The position numbers were made by a program, and so were the translations under genes. A DNA stretch of 64,000 nucleotides. Origin: Annulohypoxylon bovei var. microspora. Its lineage: Eukaryota; Ascomycota; Sordariomycetes; Xylariales; Hypoxylaceae. This document shows positions 11,516-24,239 of this stretch, piece by piece. Within the stretch, counting starts at the first letter, position 1. Each line of letters starts with the position of its first letter. Below the pieces are notes generated by a model. That model did not search any database, had not been told where the DNA came from, and saw only the letters and a list, made by a program, of their open reading frames with translations. Location: the NCBI GenBank assembly GCA_022836615.1, contig MU405281.1, positions 62,001 to 126,000 of the forward strand, written 5' to 3'.

Positions 11516-12994
11516 TCAACGACCTTTGCTAGCTCGCAGTAACTTCGTCCTCAACCACAAAATGAACATGGTCCAAGTACTCTGGGTCTTCTTCCTAGCT
11601 GTATTTCTTCGCTTGGATGGCTGAAAGACGATGTCATGAGCTCCTCCGGCCTCGTTACCGATTGCCGGTGGGTTTTTCGCATCCAAGGAGTCGTATTTAC
11701 TACTAGCAAACTTCTCGGCCTCCGCTAAAGGGCTAGGGGCATTCTTCCGCGACGTGCCCGGTCGAGACATGCTGGTCCGGGAGATAGCCAAGCTAGGACG
11801 ACCGCTGCTTGTGGCGCTGGCCTTCCTATTCTGTTTCCCGCGAGCGATCGCTTCCTCGAGCTCGATCGCCTCTTGCCGAGCCTTTATCGCCTTCTGCTCC
11901 TTGTATAGCGCAGCCGCATGCTTTTCCTGTTCGAGGGCTCGCTTGTTGTCAGCACGTTCCCGTCGCTTAATCTCCTCTCGCGCGTATCTCTCTTCCTTCG
12001 CCTTCTCCCTCAACTCGAATTTTCGCCGAGCTTCCCGGAGATGTTCGGCACGGGTTGCGGTGTCGAGGTCAGACTTGGCGCGTAAGCGGGGGAACCCGGA
12101 TGCGTCGAACGAAGAACGAAGTGGAGACATCGGGGCCGCAGAACTGGCCGGCGACGAAATGTGGTTCGATGCGGCATTGGTCGGTGAGCTCGGTGTCTCT
12201 AACATGCACTCTAGTTGTAGGTCGGATCGACTCTCGACGTTAGCTAGACGCGAGGACGTTGTCGGGGTAGCTGAGGTAGCGCGGGAGGTATTTATTCTAA
12301 GGGACGGTGGATGATGAGAAGGATTGGGAGAAGAGGGATGCGCATTATTGACTTCGGAAAATGACGTGGTGCGCTGGCTGCTTGCTAGAGACGGTCGCTT
12401 AATGCTAAGACTTGGCTGTGAGTGCGAGTGGGGGTTGACGTTGACAGGGTGAATGTGGAGGCTATTCCTGTGACTGTTGGTACTGTTATTCTGGTCGTCG
12501 TCATTGTCGTTGTCATCGTCTTCTGTAATGTCGAAGAAGGAAGTCTGCGAATTGGCATATGACAGTGGCGGGGTCGAGTTTCGAGGCGTCTGTTGGAAAG
12601 GATGCACAAACGGTGCTCCGACCTGATGACGCGGACCAGAGCTGCTCGACGTTGCGACAGAAATGTGACTTGCGCCGCTTATCGATCTAGAATGGTTGTA
12701 CCGACGGGTTCCGACTGCCTCGCTGAAGGTGATGCTCGTATCCTTACCCGACTGCTGCTCGTACAGCAACCCCGCTCCTCCTCCTCCTCCTCCTCCCCAG
12801 CCTTCGTGGCTTCGAGCTTGTTGCCCCTCCTGATCTAGCCATCCCCTATCCAAGTCTAGCGAAGTCTTTTCCACCTGGGATGATAGTTTTTTAAGAATTG
12901 GCTTCACCGCCGTTTTAGCTCTCGACTTGCTTATCTTGTTACTTGAGCCATGCGACGCAGTCCCGAACCCCGGCAGGTTCTGGATCGATGCCAT
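11516..12994 (-). CDS. Unrecognised fungal protein: low-complexity with a charged coiled coil
   Basis: A single 492-codon frame starts at ATG 12994. I do not recognise a named family. The N-terminal 50 residues (MASIQNLPGFGTASHG, then KAVKPILKKL-like basic sequence) look ordered. They are followed by poly-Gly (residues 67-73, from a CTC repeat), an acidic Asp/Asn tract at about 158-170, and long Ser/Pro/His-rich disorder. Residues about 315-390 are strongly charged and Arg/Lys/Glu-rich with heptad character, a likely long helix or coiled coil (for example EERYAREEIKRRERADNKRA). The extreme C-terminus (TWTMFILWLRTKLLRASKGR) is hydrophobic with basic residues and could be a membrane-associating helix. 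Neighbours do not indicate a role. That it is a real gene rests on frame length and biased composition. Confidence 0.75.
   Translation of the reverse strand: MASIQNLPGFGTASHGSSNKISKSRAKTAVKPILKKLSSQVEKTSLDLDRGWLDQEGQQARSHEGWGGGGGGGAGLLYEQQSGKDTSITFSEAVGTRRYNHSRSISGASHISVATSSSSGPRHQVGAPFVHPFQQTPRNSTPPLSYANSQTSFFDITEDDDNDNDDDQNNSTNSHRNSLHIHPVNVNPHSHSQPSLSIKRPSLASSQRTTSFSEVNNAHPSSPNPSHHPPSLRINTSRATSATPTTSSRLANVESRSDLQLECMLETPSSPTNAASNHISSPASSAAPMSPLRSSFDASGFPRLRAKSDLDTATRAEHLREARRKFELREKAKEERYAREEIKRRERADNKRALEQEKHAAALYKEQKAIKARQEAIELEEAIARGKQNRKASATSSGRPSLAISRTSMSRPGTSRKNAPSPLAEAEKFASSKYDSLDAKNPPAIGNEAGGAHDIVFQPSKRRNTARKKTQSTWTMFILWLRTKLLRASKGR
12775..12795. repeat. (CTC)7 microsatellite inside a coding region
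   Basis: Seven CTC units encode on the minus strand the poly-glycine run (residues about 67-73) of the protein at 11516-12994. The array may vary in length between strains without breaking the frame. Confidence 0.9.
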
Positions 12995-15900
12995 CGTTCA
13001 CAACGGTGGTGGTAGTAGTGGTAACGGCGTACTTACGTATGTGTAAGCATGTATATATATACTCAACTATATACACACGTACATATACCTATAGGTTATC
13101 GCGGAACCATCGAAGATTGTGAACAAGACGATTTAGGAAGATACGTTAGGTTCGTTCGAACGACGTGGACGCAGCCGACCGATCGATGCCGTGCTACCGG
13201 CAGAGAGAGGAAGAGAGCAAGAAGGGGCTCGCAGACAGCCAGAGATGCGGAATCACCGGCATATAGACATTGAAGAGGATCGGCACGTACGGTCAGGTGC
13301 GTGGTACTCAGGTACGGCGGCGGGTTGAATAATAAATCACTCAGGAAGAGCTAAGATGACTAAGAACCAAAGCCAACGAGAATTGCGAGAGTTGCGAAAG
13401 TTGCGATCAAAGTGACATCAACAATAGGCCAATCCGTCCGTCACAACCGATAGTTGTTATTGTTTTCGTCTTTTACCATGTGATTGATAAAAAAATACTA
13501 GTCGTGGACGGATTGGTGGGCCTTGAATTTTTGGAGGGGAAAACAACGTTTTGCTTGGTCAAAATATCGGTCAATACAACGTGACGGTGAGAGAGGAACA
13601 ATAAGAACGCGCAATAAACACAAAAATCAAGTTTCGGTCATCCGAAGATGATTGGCAGAGTAATATCTACCTAAGCAACGACTGACTAAAACGAATAGAC
13701 GAAAAATCTTTCTTTATTCTTGATTCATGTATGCGTATTGGTGTACCCTCTAACGAGAATAAGAATGACAATTGGTGATGATGGATGAGAAGGCGGTGAT
13801 GGAAAAGTAAAAGGATGATGGGAGGATTACGCAGCGGATGCGGATGAGAGCTAGGTATGTACATACATGCATACATAGAAGAGAGGGAAGGCTACACAAG
13901 ATCCAGGGCTAGCGTTGGCCAGGCAAGGGAAATGAGGAGGAAAGACCTTGTCAGCGAGCAAAGGTCGGGTAAGTCGGGCAGGTTCCAGCAGATCCAGGTC
14001 GGGGGAGACGGGGAACCAAAACGGGAGAACGGGGAAGCAACGTTCAGCCTCACCATTATTTCAGCGGCCACCTGGTCCTAGACCCTCGTCCAGCTAACCT
14101 AATCTAGGTACCTACCTACAGTACTTGCCTGCCTACCTATCTGCCTACCTATGCAATGCATACATAGGTGCTTGCTGCTATTTGATGTATCAGGTGTATT
14201 TGCACCTTCCTTACCGTTGACCTTACTAGATTGCTGCACGTGGACTGGTGGACTGGTGGACTAACAACATTGAACTACATAAACTTCTAACGTATAAACG
14301 CACCTTCTAAAGAGGGGAAGACGGGTAACGACGAACCCGGAACAGGGTTCGGCTTCGGGTCTAGGTTCGTTGTTGGCATTCTTTCTTATCGATTGCGGAA
14401 ATTGACCACTAAGAGGGACGCATTCCAGAAGTCTTCTAGCGATCAGCACATATTGAGCGAAAGTCTGGGCAGCCTGGCAGATCTAGAGCCACCCATGAAC
14501 CGATCCCACTTAACAAATCAGCCGTGTAGCTAGCTAGTTGGTCAATCGGTCAGACCATCAGCCAGCCAGCAGATAACCTACCTGACATCTAGATGCGTAG
14601 GAAGTGCCTAGGTAGGCAAAAAGGGGGCAAGAGGAGGCAAGAGGAGGCGAAAGGAATAGCTGAATCCCCCTTATCTTCCTCAGCTCCAAAAGAGGGGGAA
14701 GGTGGAAACTAGCGAAAGTTGTCATGCATGATTAACATGACTGGTGATTATCTGGCTTGACGATTTAGCGTTTGCTGGGCAGATTAGCATCACCGGTGGG
14801 ATCCGTGTAGATCTTCATATGTACGTGATAAAAGTATATTGAAAGGAAACCTTGGAACCTCGGAACCTTTACCTTGGATTTTGACGGGGAGTTATGATAT
14901 ACTGTAGCCACATAACCTGGGAACATGACACGGGAGAGGTCGATCAAATGTTTCTAGACTGATTGATAGAATCTTCTTTGATCGTAGATAGATTCTCTGC
15001 TTTTAAACCTGTTCATAATTTCGATCAATGGTAGATTTCCTCAAGCTTACCACCCGGGCAATTCGGCAAGGTCACTATTCCCTCTTTATTCCCACACCAG
15101 ATGGACTGCACCTACATAGCTTGCTAGCTACCCATGCTACAAGCAACCGGCTTGATACTTAAGTCTTACATGTAGTCGAAAGTTAATATTGAGGCGTAAA
15201 AGCCCGCGTGTCGCTTGTGTATTTAGAGTTGCGAATGAACATCTAGCCGCGTAATTCGTCGCCGCATGGTCCCGAAAAGTGAACAAGCCAAAGGATGAGG
15301 CGGAGCTCAGCTAGAGAACAAGTTTTCGTCAGAATAAATCATTTAAATGTTGTAAAACGTGCGATAAAGCGACGTGGCGGTGATAGTATGGCGTATGGCG
15401 TATTTGATAAATGGCCAAGCGAGCCTCGCAAACAGACATCGATATTCCTCTGGTGTGGCGTTTGTAGGAGGAGTAAAAATAGAAGAGTTGACATATGTTA
15501 ACCGACGTCAACTTCAGCTATTCCCACCCACCCCTTCGTTGAGATATGGACAAGTTGCCAACCATAGGCACTTCGGTAGTGTGATGCTGAGTAAATGAGA
15601 ACGGTATCATTCCCGTATAGTGCGCATTGTTTCGAACGCGTCTCTCGTATCTTAAATAACTCAATAGCCCAAGTGATCCCGTAGGAGTTGGTCTTAGCCA
15701 CCCTCGGCTTGGGCACAGTAGAACTGCGAAAACTGCAAAGAGTAACTGTAGAATCTTGTACTTAACTAGTTAAATGTATATATTTAGTTCGACTGAGCAC
15801 ACGCATCTGCTGAATATAATAATTCGTAATAAAGCCGTCATATTATTTCCGACATTAGATAAGTGAAAATCTGGGGAGAGTGATTTGACGACGCTGAATA
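12995..15900. other. Intergenic region, start of the 14.8-kb gene-poor stretch
   Basis: This contains the likely promoter of the 12994 gene and no recognisable gene. The frames present (up to 74 codons) are not protein-like. It is rich in purine/pyrimidine-biased patches and copies of the TAGGTACCT motif. Confidence 0.5.
14101..14170. repeat. Cluster of dispersed CCTACCTA/TAGGTA motif
   Basis: At least six near-tandem copies of CTACCTA-type units lie here, in both perfect (GGTACCTACC) and degenerate (CTGCCTACCTAT) form. The same unit recurs at about 566-655, 9961-9985, 26180-26200, 31830-31930, 32090-32115, 33160-33240, 42753-42790 and 44815-44835. Confidence 0.7.
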
Positions 15901-18774
15901 AGGTTGAGGACCAAATAAGTCGGGACGAAACGACCACTTGTGATGTCTGGTCTAGACGATTAACCGATGGTGGCATAGTTGACTAGAACAGAGAGAGTAT
16001 TTTATCCGGGTTCCTATCTCATCAGGAACTCGGGAATAGGGAACTTGCGCAAGCCATTCGGAACCGCGAGGTTCAAATCGATGGAGCCCGTGATGTTTCC
16101 GTTGGCTGCCTCCTCTTCGGATTAACAAGTTTTTGAAGGCTGATGGATCTGTCTCGTTGCTATCCCTATTCACCAGATCGATGTTGGCATGTAATCGAAG
16201 GGTTGCCTTCCGACGCAGAACCGTGTAGTTGCTCCAACCGGTCGCCGGGTATTGAGCCGATGGAAATAACGTCGGTTCCCCCGCTCTCGGAGTCCGGACC
16301 GGCGATAATGCGAACTCCCTGTATAAGATGACCGGTCTAAATCATATAAAACATCCCTGTCCGTGTCTCACTTTGTTATCGTCGACGACGGGGTCAGCTC
16401 TTAGGAGAACACCGCTTTGAGAACTTTTCCCATGGTAAACCGATGTCTCGATAAGACAGACGTCCTTAGGCTAGTACCGGGTCATGGCAGTGCTGTTGGA
16501 CGTGGATTTCTCTCACCAACGATCGTGAGCTCACGTAGATATCAGAGGTATCCCTTGATGGAGAGCCGGTTCGTATGAGTGCTCTCTTCCATGACGAAGT
16601 ACTCGACAATATCCCGTTCTGATCTCTTCGGGGATCTAGCTTGTTGCTAGACAAGTTTCAAAATCATGTATAGTAGTGGTGGATATTTAGATCGGAGCCT
16701 TAAGGGATACCTGCGCATATCTCGTAGATCCGTATGTGCTACTTGTCGCCAATGATCTCAAGGAACAATATGGCCGTGAGAGTTTTCTGTCGCAAACTTA
16801 AGCGTAATTGAATTCGCCACACGTCGCTGACTTAATTATTTAATTATGAGATGTGGGCATAGGCTTGGGCTTGTAATCAATCGCCCTCACTGTGATATTC
16901 CGATGGTAGATAGAACAAGAGTTCCTTAGAACCCCTGAACTTCTACCTTTGAACATCCAGGACGGTTTATCACCGCGATCACGAGGAGGATAATGGTCCG
17001 CGAATGGTGTTACGGCAGATCGGAGGCAAAACTCGCACACGCCGGTTTTCGAATCGAACGTCTTCACCTCGTACGTCCCTACTATGTATTACCATCCATC
17101 TCTAAGTCACCAGAATTAGGTCCATCACTACCTGGAGAGCATCTCGGCGTACCTTCGCTGTACCGTCAAGTACTTACCACTTCTAAGTGGTGATTCGCCT
17201 CTCTACCAAGGCGGACCCCATCCTCTCTCTAGTCGCTCGCCACCGCATCTGACACTCAATATCGGAGGCAAACGAAGATCGACCCTCTTGTAACCGTCGC
17301 GAGAGCATGCTAGTGCTTGGCAGGCCGGTGTTATTATTGAGGGGAAAAGAAGTGACGAGAAGCAGGAGGCTTATCATACAACTGCGACCAGGGTTCTCGG
17401 CAAGTGAGAATCTGGAACTGCACTGCCGAGTGGCCCGGCGCGTTCCCGGCGAGTTCGAATGCGGAAAATGAAGAGCACGACGCTCCTCCTTCGCCCAGGA
17501 CATTCTGTCCGGTCCCGCACGCCTTTTACCAAAAGAGCATCGATCGCTTGGGGACGCGCATCTCATTGGGGTTATGGTCGGAGACGACTGGCCGAACGGG
17601 TCTCTACTATTACCATGGTAACGGTCGTGGCCGCGGCCTCAGCTGAGCCCTTTTGCGCATAGGACGGAGAGCAGGTAAAGCTCTTCATTCGCCGCCCCAG
17701 GTCGTTGTGGGCGACGGACCAGCGAATGGCGACGCTAAGGGCTCGATTCGTTGCAGGACTCGCCACAAGCGTTAGCCACTTTGCTATCATGCCGACAGCA
17801 GCGTCGGACCATATCCGCGGCTCCTCTGAAAGGTCCATTCCGTATATGGTTATTTCCTAATAACCAACGTGCATCTGTATATTATCGTAGCCCGAAATAG
17901 CTGTCACGAATGGACGTCGACCGCGACCTGCGAGTATACGTTGGGCGCCCTAGCGAGAATGGCTATTGTGCTGACCGCCAAATGCCTTAGACTGACGAGA
18001 TCAGTGTGCTGTATTGACAGGGGGGTAGCTAGCCAAGCGACTTACGGTGATGGGCTGGTTGGTTTCCGTATTCCTGGGGGGAATTTTTTTTTTCCTTAGG
18101 GTCTACTCCTGCCGAAAAGGGACATCGTTTCCCGGCGACAGGGGAACGAGAAGAAAAGGGAAAAAATTTTCTTTCTCTTCCTTTCGGTACTGACCCTCGT
18201 GGGTTTGATATCATACCGTAGGACGAAACGTGGGGTTGTCTACCACGGGGCCGGCAGAAAGGCCCTCTCGCATAGGAGAACAACTCATAGTACTGCTGCA
18301 GGATGCATGTTGTGCTTTAGGATCATGCAAAGGCGAAGGGATCATATGAACCTGACGTAAATCGGAGAGCGGAGGGCGGAGGGACTCGACTCGTTAGCGA
18401 AAGCATACGGTACCCATAGAGGCTACCGTGCAAAAAGACACGATATAGCTTCTCGATCTAGATATGTTGTGAAATGTCAGAAAGTATACTGAATTTAACC
18501 GCAAACACAGTAATTTCGCCACAAGGTGGCCCTGGATGCACATCATCTGGATCACTTCTGGCCGGATGTGAGTTCGTGCTTCCGCGAGCCTTGTCTCCCG
18601 CTGTGGGCCAAATTGGTATTTCTAGATCTGGGTCGAGGTTCCATCGACTGATGGGACTCTGGAGCTGCCGAATACAGATGTGCTGGTGCTATGATTCAGA
18701 AGCCAACGAGTCCTAGGTACAGCGAGTCCTCTACCGTCTCGGGTAGGTCCTTGCAGGAGATACTTCACCCGGCT

Positions 18775-18794
18775 TCTCTCTCTCTCTCTCTCTC
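18775..18794. repeat. (TC)10 dinucleotide repeat
   Basis: Ten uninterrupted TC units lie in non-coding sequence. It is a simple microsatellite. Confidence 0.9.
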
Positions 18795-21080
18795 TTTTGC
18801 TGGGTACCATCGCTACTATCTTCAGACCGTACGCACGTTGCTAGGCGGGACGCTAGACCGCCTAGACAACTTGGGACTGGTGTCATGTAGGTAAGAGACG
18901 GGTTGCGAACCGCGTCATTGCTTCGACAGATAGCCATGTACCAGTTAGACATGCAGCCCGGTACGAGAGAGTACCTGCAAGTACCTTCCCGTTATCTCGC
19001 TCGTCCGCAAAGGGAAATGAAACGAGGAACAACGTGGGAGGCCATGCTTCTCGGAAGAATTCAAGTCTGGCTAAGATCACGCCCTTGCGAAATAGGGTGT
19101 GAGGTATTAATCCAGGCCCTGTCGTATAAGCGAGGGCTGTGGTTGCAAAAGGACCACTCGGGACCTAAAGCTGGACGAGGATATGAGGTGGAACAACGAT
19201 GATTTGCCAGTTTCGCTCTCGGCGATATGTGGTAGGTTTAAACGTACTCCGGCCAAAGAAAAAAAAAGCTGCTGACGTGATGGACTGATGTTGGTATGGA
19301 AATAAGAGTTCCAGCGCAACGTCGCTGCTATCGGAGTCCGCCTCGCCTGGCCGGCCTCTTGGAGGATGCAGAAAATTTCTAGATGCCCGGCAGCACATGA
19401 GCCTCCGCGCGTTCTCATCCTCTTGTCTCTCGACCGCGAGAGGGCATGATTGTTTTCCCTGATCGTGGGCGGTCCGCGATTCCACGAATTTTTTTTGTTT
19501 GCTCTGTGGATCCGAGGTCTTGTACGACGGCTTGAGTAACTATAGAAGAGGAGGCGATAATAAGGAGTTAAGGTAGGTATAAAGGTAGAAAGTATTTGAC
19601 GAGGAATGTCATTTTGACCTTCAACCTGTCATAAGTTAGGATTAGAATCCCGGTGCCGAAGATACCGAATCCATGCTTTGGGAACTGGCTGCTATATGTA
19701 ATAAAACATTTAGGACCATGCTTGGCAGGTAGCTTTTTTCTTTCTTTTCTAAAAAAAATCTGTTCCGTAGAACTTGTTTGACCTGTGGTCCTCGGTCAGC
19801 GAAAAAAGCATTCACTCTCTTATTTTATTTTAAACTACGACAATCTTTCCGTTTGTGTGTCCATTATGTCGTACCTAATAAACATGTACAATTCCAAATC
19901 GAGATCTATCACCTTTTTTTGGTAGAACAGCCACTATGGCGAAGCCACAATGACGAAAACTTCTTCTCGGGCGTCTCGAAGATGGACGGATGGTGAAAAG
20001 CAAATTATAAATATTACACCTTTACTAAAAAGAGCTCACCGATCTGTTTAAACCCCCAATAATACTTCCAAACTTTTGCCGCCGTACAGCGAAATGAGCA
20101 TATAACATCTCCGTGACCGGTGAACGTAATGCCTTCCTTTATCGAACATTTAGAAATGCCTCATTCGGCCGGCAAGGCAGGCTGGCAAGGCACGGCTACT
20201 AGGTTGGTGCTTATTGAACCATGGTAGTAAAAGCGATGGTCACGTTCCTTCGATGTTGCTGAACCGAACGACGGATTAGAGCCCCATCATGGGTCTGTCC
20301 TCTCGGTCTGTGTGTTCGGTCTGTGGGCAACCGGTTAGGGGCCGCACGGTTGACAGTGCTTCTCTTCCCTCTTCAGGATGGGGGCTCTTTTCATGGATTA
20401 GCCCAGAGTCGTCTCCACAATCACCCCGTCGCTAAAAATGGTGGCGGGAAGATCCTGATCATCAAAGCACGAAAGAGGCGACGGGGTGGTCATGGATCTA
20501 TGCGCGTTCCTTGTTCTACAATAAAATTCACCGAACGTCAGATATGGATAATGAAGGTAATAAGACGAGCCGCTAATACGATACGTAATGTAACGACGTC
20601 TTTCGAGTTACTTGGTTACATACCTCGAGTTTCCCCTTCACAGAAGCCCCAATGGCGAAATCTAAAAGATTGATCGCAGGGCATGTTATATTATAGGTAT
20701 TATTATATTTCAGAGAAGAAATCATAAACGGAGTTGGGTATCCTTCATTGAGTGGTGGCAAGTTCTATGGTGTTAGGTAGATAATTCAGGGGGCTCGGGT
20801 CCCCCTACCAAGCTAGAAGAACCAGGCCAAAAAAAAAACAGACAGAAAAACACTTCTAGGCTGAATTATAAGGCAGCGTATGGATATCTAGTATCCAAGT
20901 AGCGAGTAATAAGGAAATAAGGAGATGACATATCAGATAATATCGACGCGTCGAGGACGGAGTATGTAAGAGGCTAAGGTGTATGCAATGTATCTTGGCT
21001 CGACCGAAGAGGTCCGTCGGCTACATCGTACCGTAGGGTAATACATCGCCAAACCTAGTTTGATAGAGATATGTCATACC

Positions 21081-21100
21081 GTCGGCGCGCTCGCGCCGAC
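21081..21100. repeat. Perfect 9-bp inverted repeat (hairpin)
   Basis: GTCGGCGCG and CGCGCCGAC form a perfect, very GC-rich 9-bp stem around a 2-nt centre (CT). It lies in sequence with no recognised gene, and no T-tract follows that would make it terminator-like. Confidence 0.85.
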
Positions 21101-24100
21101 GACGTTGAGGGACGGCTGGCATGACTCGAGATGCTAGCTACACTAGCTGCAGGCGAGTCCCGATTCAAGATTGTTGGATACCCGGTATGGCCAGGGTATC
21201 ATTCCGGTCAACATGCTTGCAAGACACGCCATGCCCAAATTCTATTAGATTTTCGAGACTCTGTGGTTGCGTGCTCTGGAAGGCATGGTCGATGGGACGC
21301 TAAAAATGAAACAGACGACGGGCGGAGCGCGGAGTACATACACAGCTCAGGCAGCCTCATCGACGATCACGCTAGGAGAGGTGTAAGATCCAAGGCCGAA
21401 AGACTTAATAGAGAGAGAGAGCAGAGTGAGAGAGGAGAGTAATCAAAAAAGTTCATGACAAAGCTATAACTATGGACTTAAGTATTATTATGGACCTGGA
21501 ACTAGCCGGCGCATGGTTTGTTGAGACTCATGTATGCTTATCCCTGAGATGACTAGCATGACCACAGCTTAGTGCCCCCAGGGTTTGTCCCAAAGCGTCC
21601 GAGTGCATCTGTACGTAAAGCATCATCCCCACGCCTTGAAGACTATGCACCAGTTACAGTTATAGTACTGTCGTGGAGGGGGTGGAAAAGGAAAGAAGAA
21701 GAAGAAATAGAAGAAGCAATCAGCAGAGATGTCTGAGTAGGAGAAGAAAGTTGTCCGGCATTGGTATCACAATCCCGTAGGTAACGATGTACAGATCAGG
21801 CCATAGTCGTACATAAAAAGCAAGAATATACATATCGTCGTCGTCTTTGAAGAAGCGTGCATACAGTAACCTACATATATCTAGAATAATATTTACACCT
21901 AATACAATGCGTACGATAACTTGACTATGAGCTACTTGCGTGGGGCTCGGGGACCTCGGATTTCCCCCATCCCACTACGACCGTTTATGATGATTTCGAT
22001 TGTCGTCGCTCGCCCGTGGTTGAGATGCAGCGCATGGTTGCAATATACGACGGCGGTGATTGGGCGTGCCCTGGAGTATGGCATCATGTATGTAGGTCAT
22101 ACAGCAAGGCGTTACACCGTCCTTCCGCGGCAGATACATTGGGATAGGGAAATCAAGATTCGAGGAGACGAGAGATCTACAAGGTCTGCATGTACATACA
22201 TACGTACATGCGTACATGCTTACATTTATGATTGCGAGAGCAGATGGATCTGTAATGACATTTCAATAAGGTACATGACGCTGACCGAATCCGGATTGCG
22301 CCAGAGCAGCCCGGGAACCATGCTAGGAACAAGGCCCGATATTACATGCCGGTACGGTAAATCAGGTCATTGGCCAATGGCTCGAGATCGTCCCAGGTTA
22401 CCCCAACCTCATCTTTCTTACTGAATACTCCGGGTGACGGACAGGAAGTTCACGATCCTCGCCAGGGACCTCCGCCAGGGGAAGCTCTGTCGTGTGACGC
22501 TGCTGCCACGCCACGCCACGCCAGCTTTGGTTCGCACATACATCATACCTCTATGCGTATATGCGTACCTAGTTTAGTGTGCCCCTCTCGTTTTTTTTTC
22601 CTATTTGCGATGCTGTCGTGTAGCTTCCTAGCGTTGTGTAACGACAGGCGAGGACATCATCGGAGGAGGTGTCATGGCGTCGTCGTGTTCCCGCAAATGC
22701 TACTCGCGAGAGTTGGGGAACCTTGGCTAGAGGACGACTCGCGCATATTTGTTATTGCTGTCGGCCGACAGATCGAAGCGGCCATCTATCACAAATCGCC
22801 TGCGAATACGGATACCAGGGTTAGGGACTATGACAGCCATCAAACCCTGTCGGACAGAGTCTTCAATCGGCAGGTCGTTGTTTGGACTTGCAGCCTGCAT
22901 ATCAAATCTTGAGAATCTACATAACGAAATAATAAGCTGCAGCGGGCAAAGAAACAATAACCCCTCGCAGAATGACAACCAAGCCTCAAGATCCCACGGC
23001 TTCCAATGCCCGGCCTGGTCTATGCGGCGAGGGTGCATCCATGATGTATCTTTATCATCCGTTCCTGGCGAGAGGGATATATTTTTATCTTCTTCTTTTA
23101 TTATACTATATTATACCTTCCTATGACTCAGGGGATACGATTAAAAAATGATACCGCGTCGGGATACACGATGCCGAACATCCATATCGTGATTGACGAG
23201 TTGGTAGAAATTAGTTATTAAGTAGGTACTTACAGTTACTTACCTACATATCGTCAATATCATCGTCAGGGGTTAATTACTTACGCTAGAGGCGGCTTGC
23301 AGACAACACCATCATCCACTGGTAACGGTTACAGAACAGGTCGCTTGATGAGACAGGGACGGCAGTTCCTTACTATAGTGCTCGCAAGAGAATTATGCGT
23401 CGTGTAAGTGGTCGGCGCCGTGAAAAAATAAAGGAACCTTAGCCGCGCTAGAAATATAACTAGCTCAAATTTATGTTATGTGCGTGTATGCGTGTGTGCG
23501 TGCGCGTATGTATACTATGGATGTATGTATGTATGTGCATGCCCTATGTAGGTATGTGCAAGAGGATTTGATATCGAACCTCCCACTACCTTACATAATA
23601 AATCTGTGGGGGTTGACATATAAGTACCACCGACAGCAAGCATGTATGTATGTATGTGTGCGTATGCAGGTATCATCGTCCGAACCAACATACGGAGAGA
23701 CTAGAGTGCAACTTCGACACACGGGGGGGCGGACCAACCCGGTACTTCTTCCTAGTAGATCGTTATTATAGCAACACGCACACGCGCAGAGTTGAGCTGC
23801 TTCTGCATACGGCCAACCATTCTACGACTTCTGGAAGAACCGCCCTCGAATGGAATTTTCCAGATCCTCTAGAATTAAACGACGCATCGAATCCAACCCA
23901 AAATCTTGCGAGACCCCGTGTACGCACAGGTACGGTTCATCATACCGAACCTTTCTACACGTCCACGTAGACGCCGGGGCCTCGCGATTGTTTTTTAATG
24001 CTCTAACAAACACGCAGCTCGAGCAAGGATTCCGTCTCGGGCTTTTGTTAGACGCGATAATTTTGATAACACGTATCTGTTTCTTTTTTTTCTCTTTCTT

Positions 24101-24217
24101 TTTCTTCTTTTTTTCTCTCTCTAGCAATGCGGCCGAGATGTACCATCGACGGTTCTCGTATGAGATGCAAGTCTCGAGCGCGTCGCAATTAAGGATAGAC
24201 GGAACCGGCGAAGGTCT

Positions 24218-24239
24218 TCCAAAGGAACGGTCCTTTGGA
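24218..24239. repeat. Perfect 9-bp inverted repeat with 4-nt loop
   Basis: TCCAAAGGA, loop ACGG, TCCTTTGGA. It lies inside the overlapping unsupported open frames of 23822-24520. Confidence 0.85.

Noticed and set aside
11754..12314. 186-codon plus-strand frame (Ser/Arg/Cys-rich)
   Set aside because: It is a shadow of the charged coiled-coil segment of the minus-strand gene at 11516-12994.
16068..16090. tRNA B-box-like GGTTCAAATC
   Set aside because: The flanking bases do not form a T-stem and no A box or acceptor stem pairs at tRNA spacing.
17183..17838. GC-rich patch with 127- and 88-codon minus-strand frames
   Set aside because: The frames do not join through consensus splice sites into a recognisable protein. 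It may be decayed coding sequence but the evidence is too thin to list.
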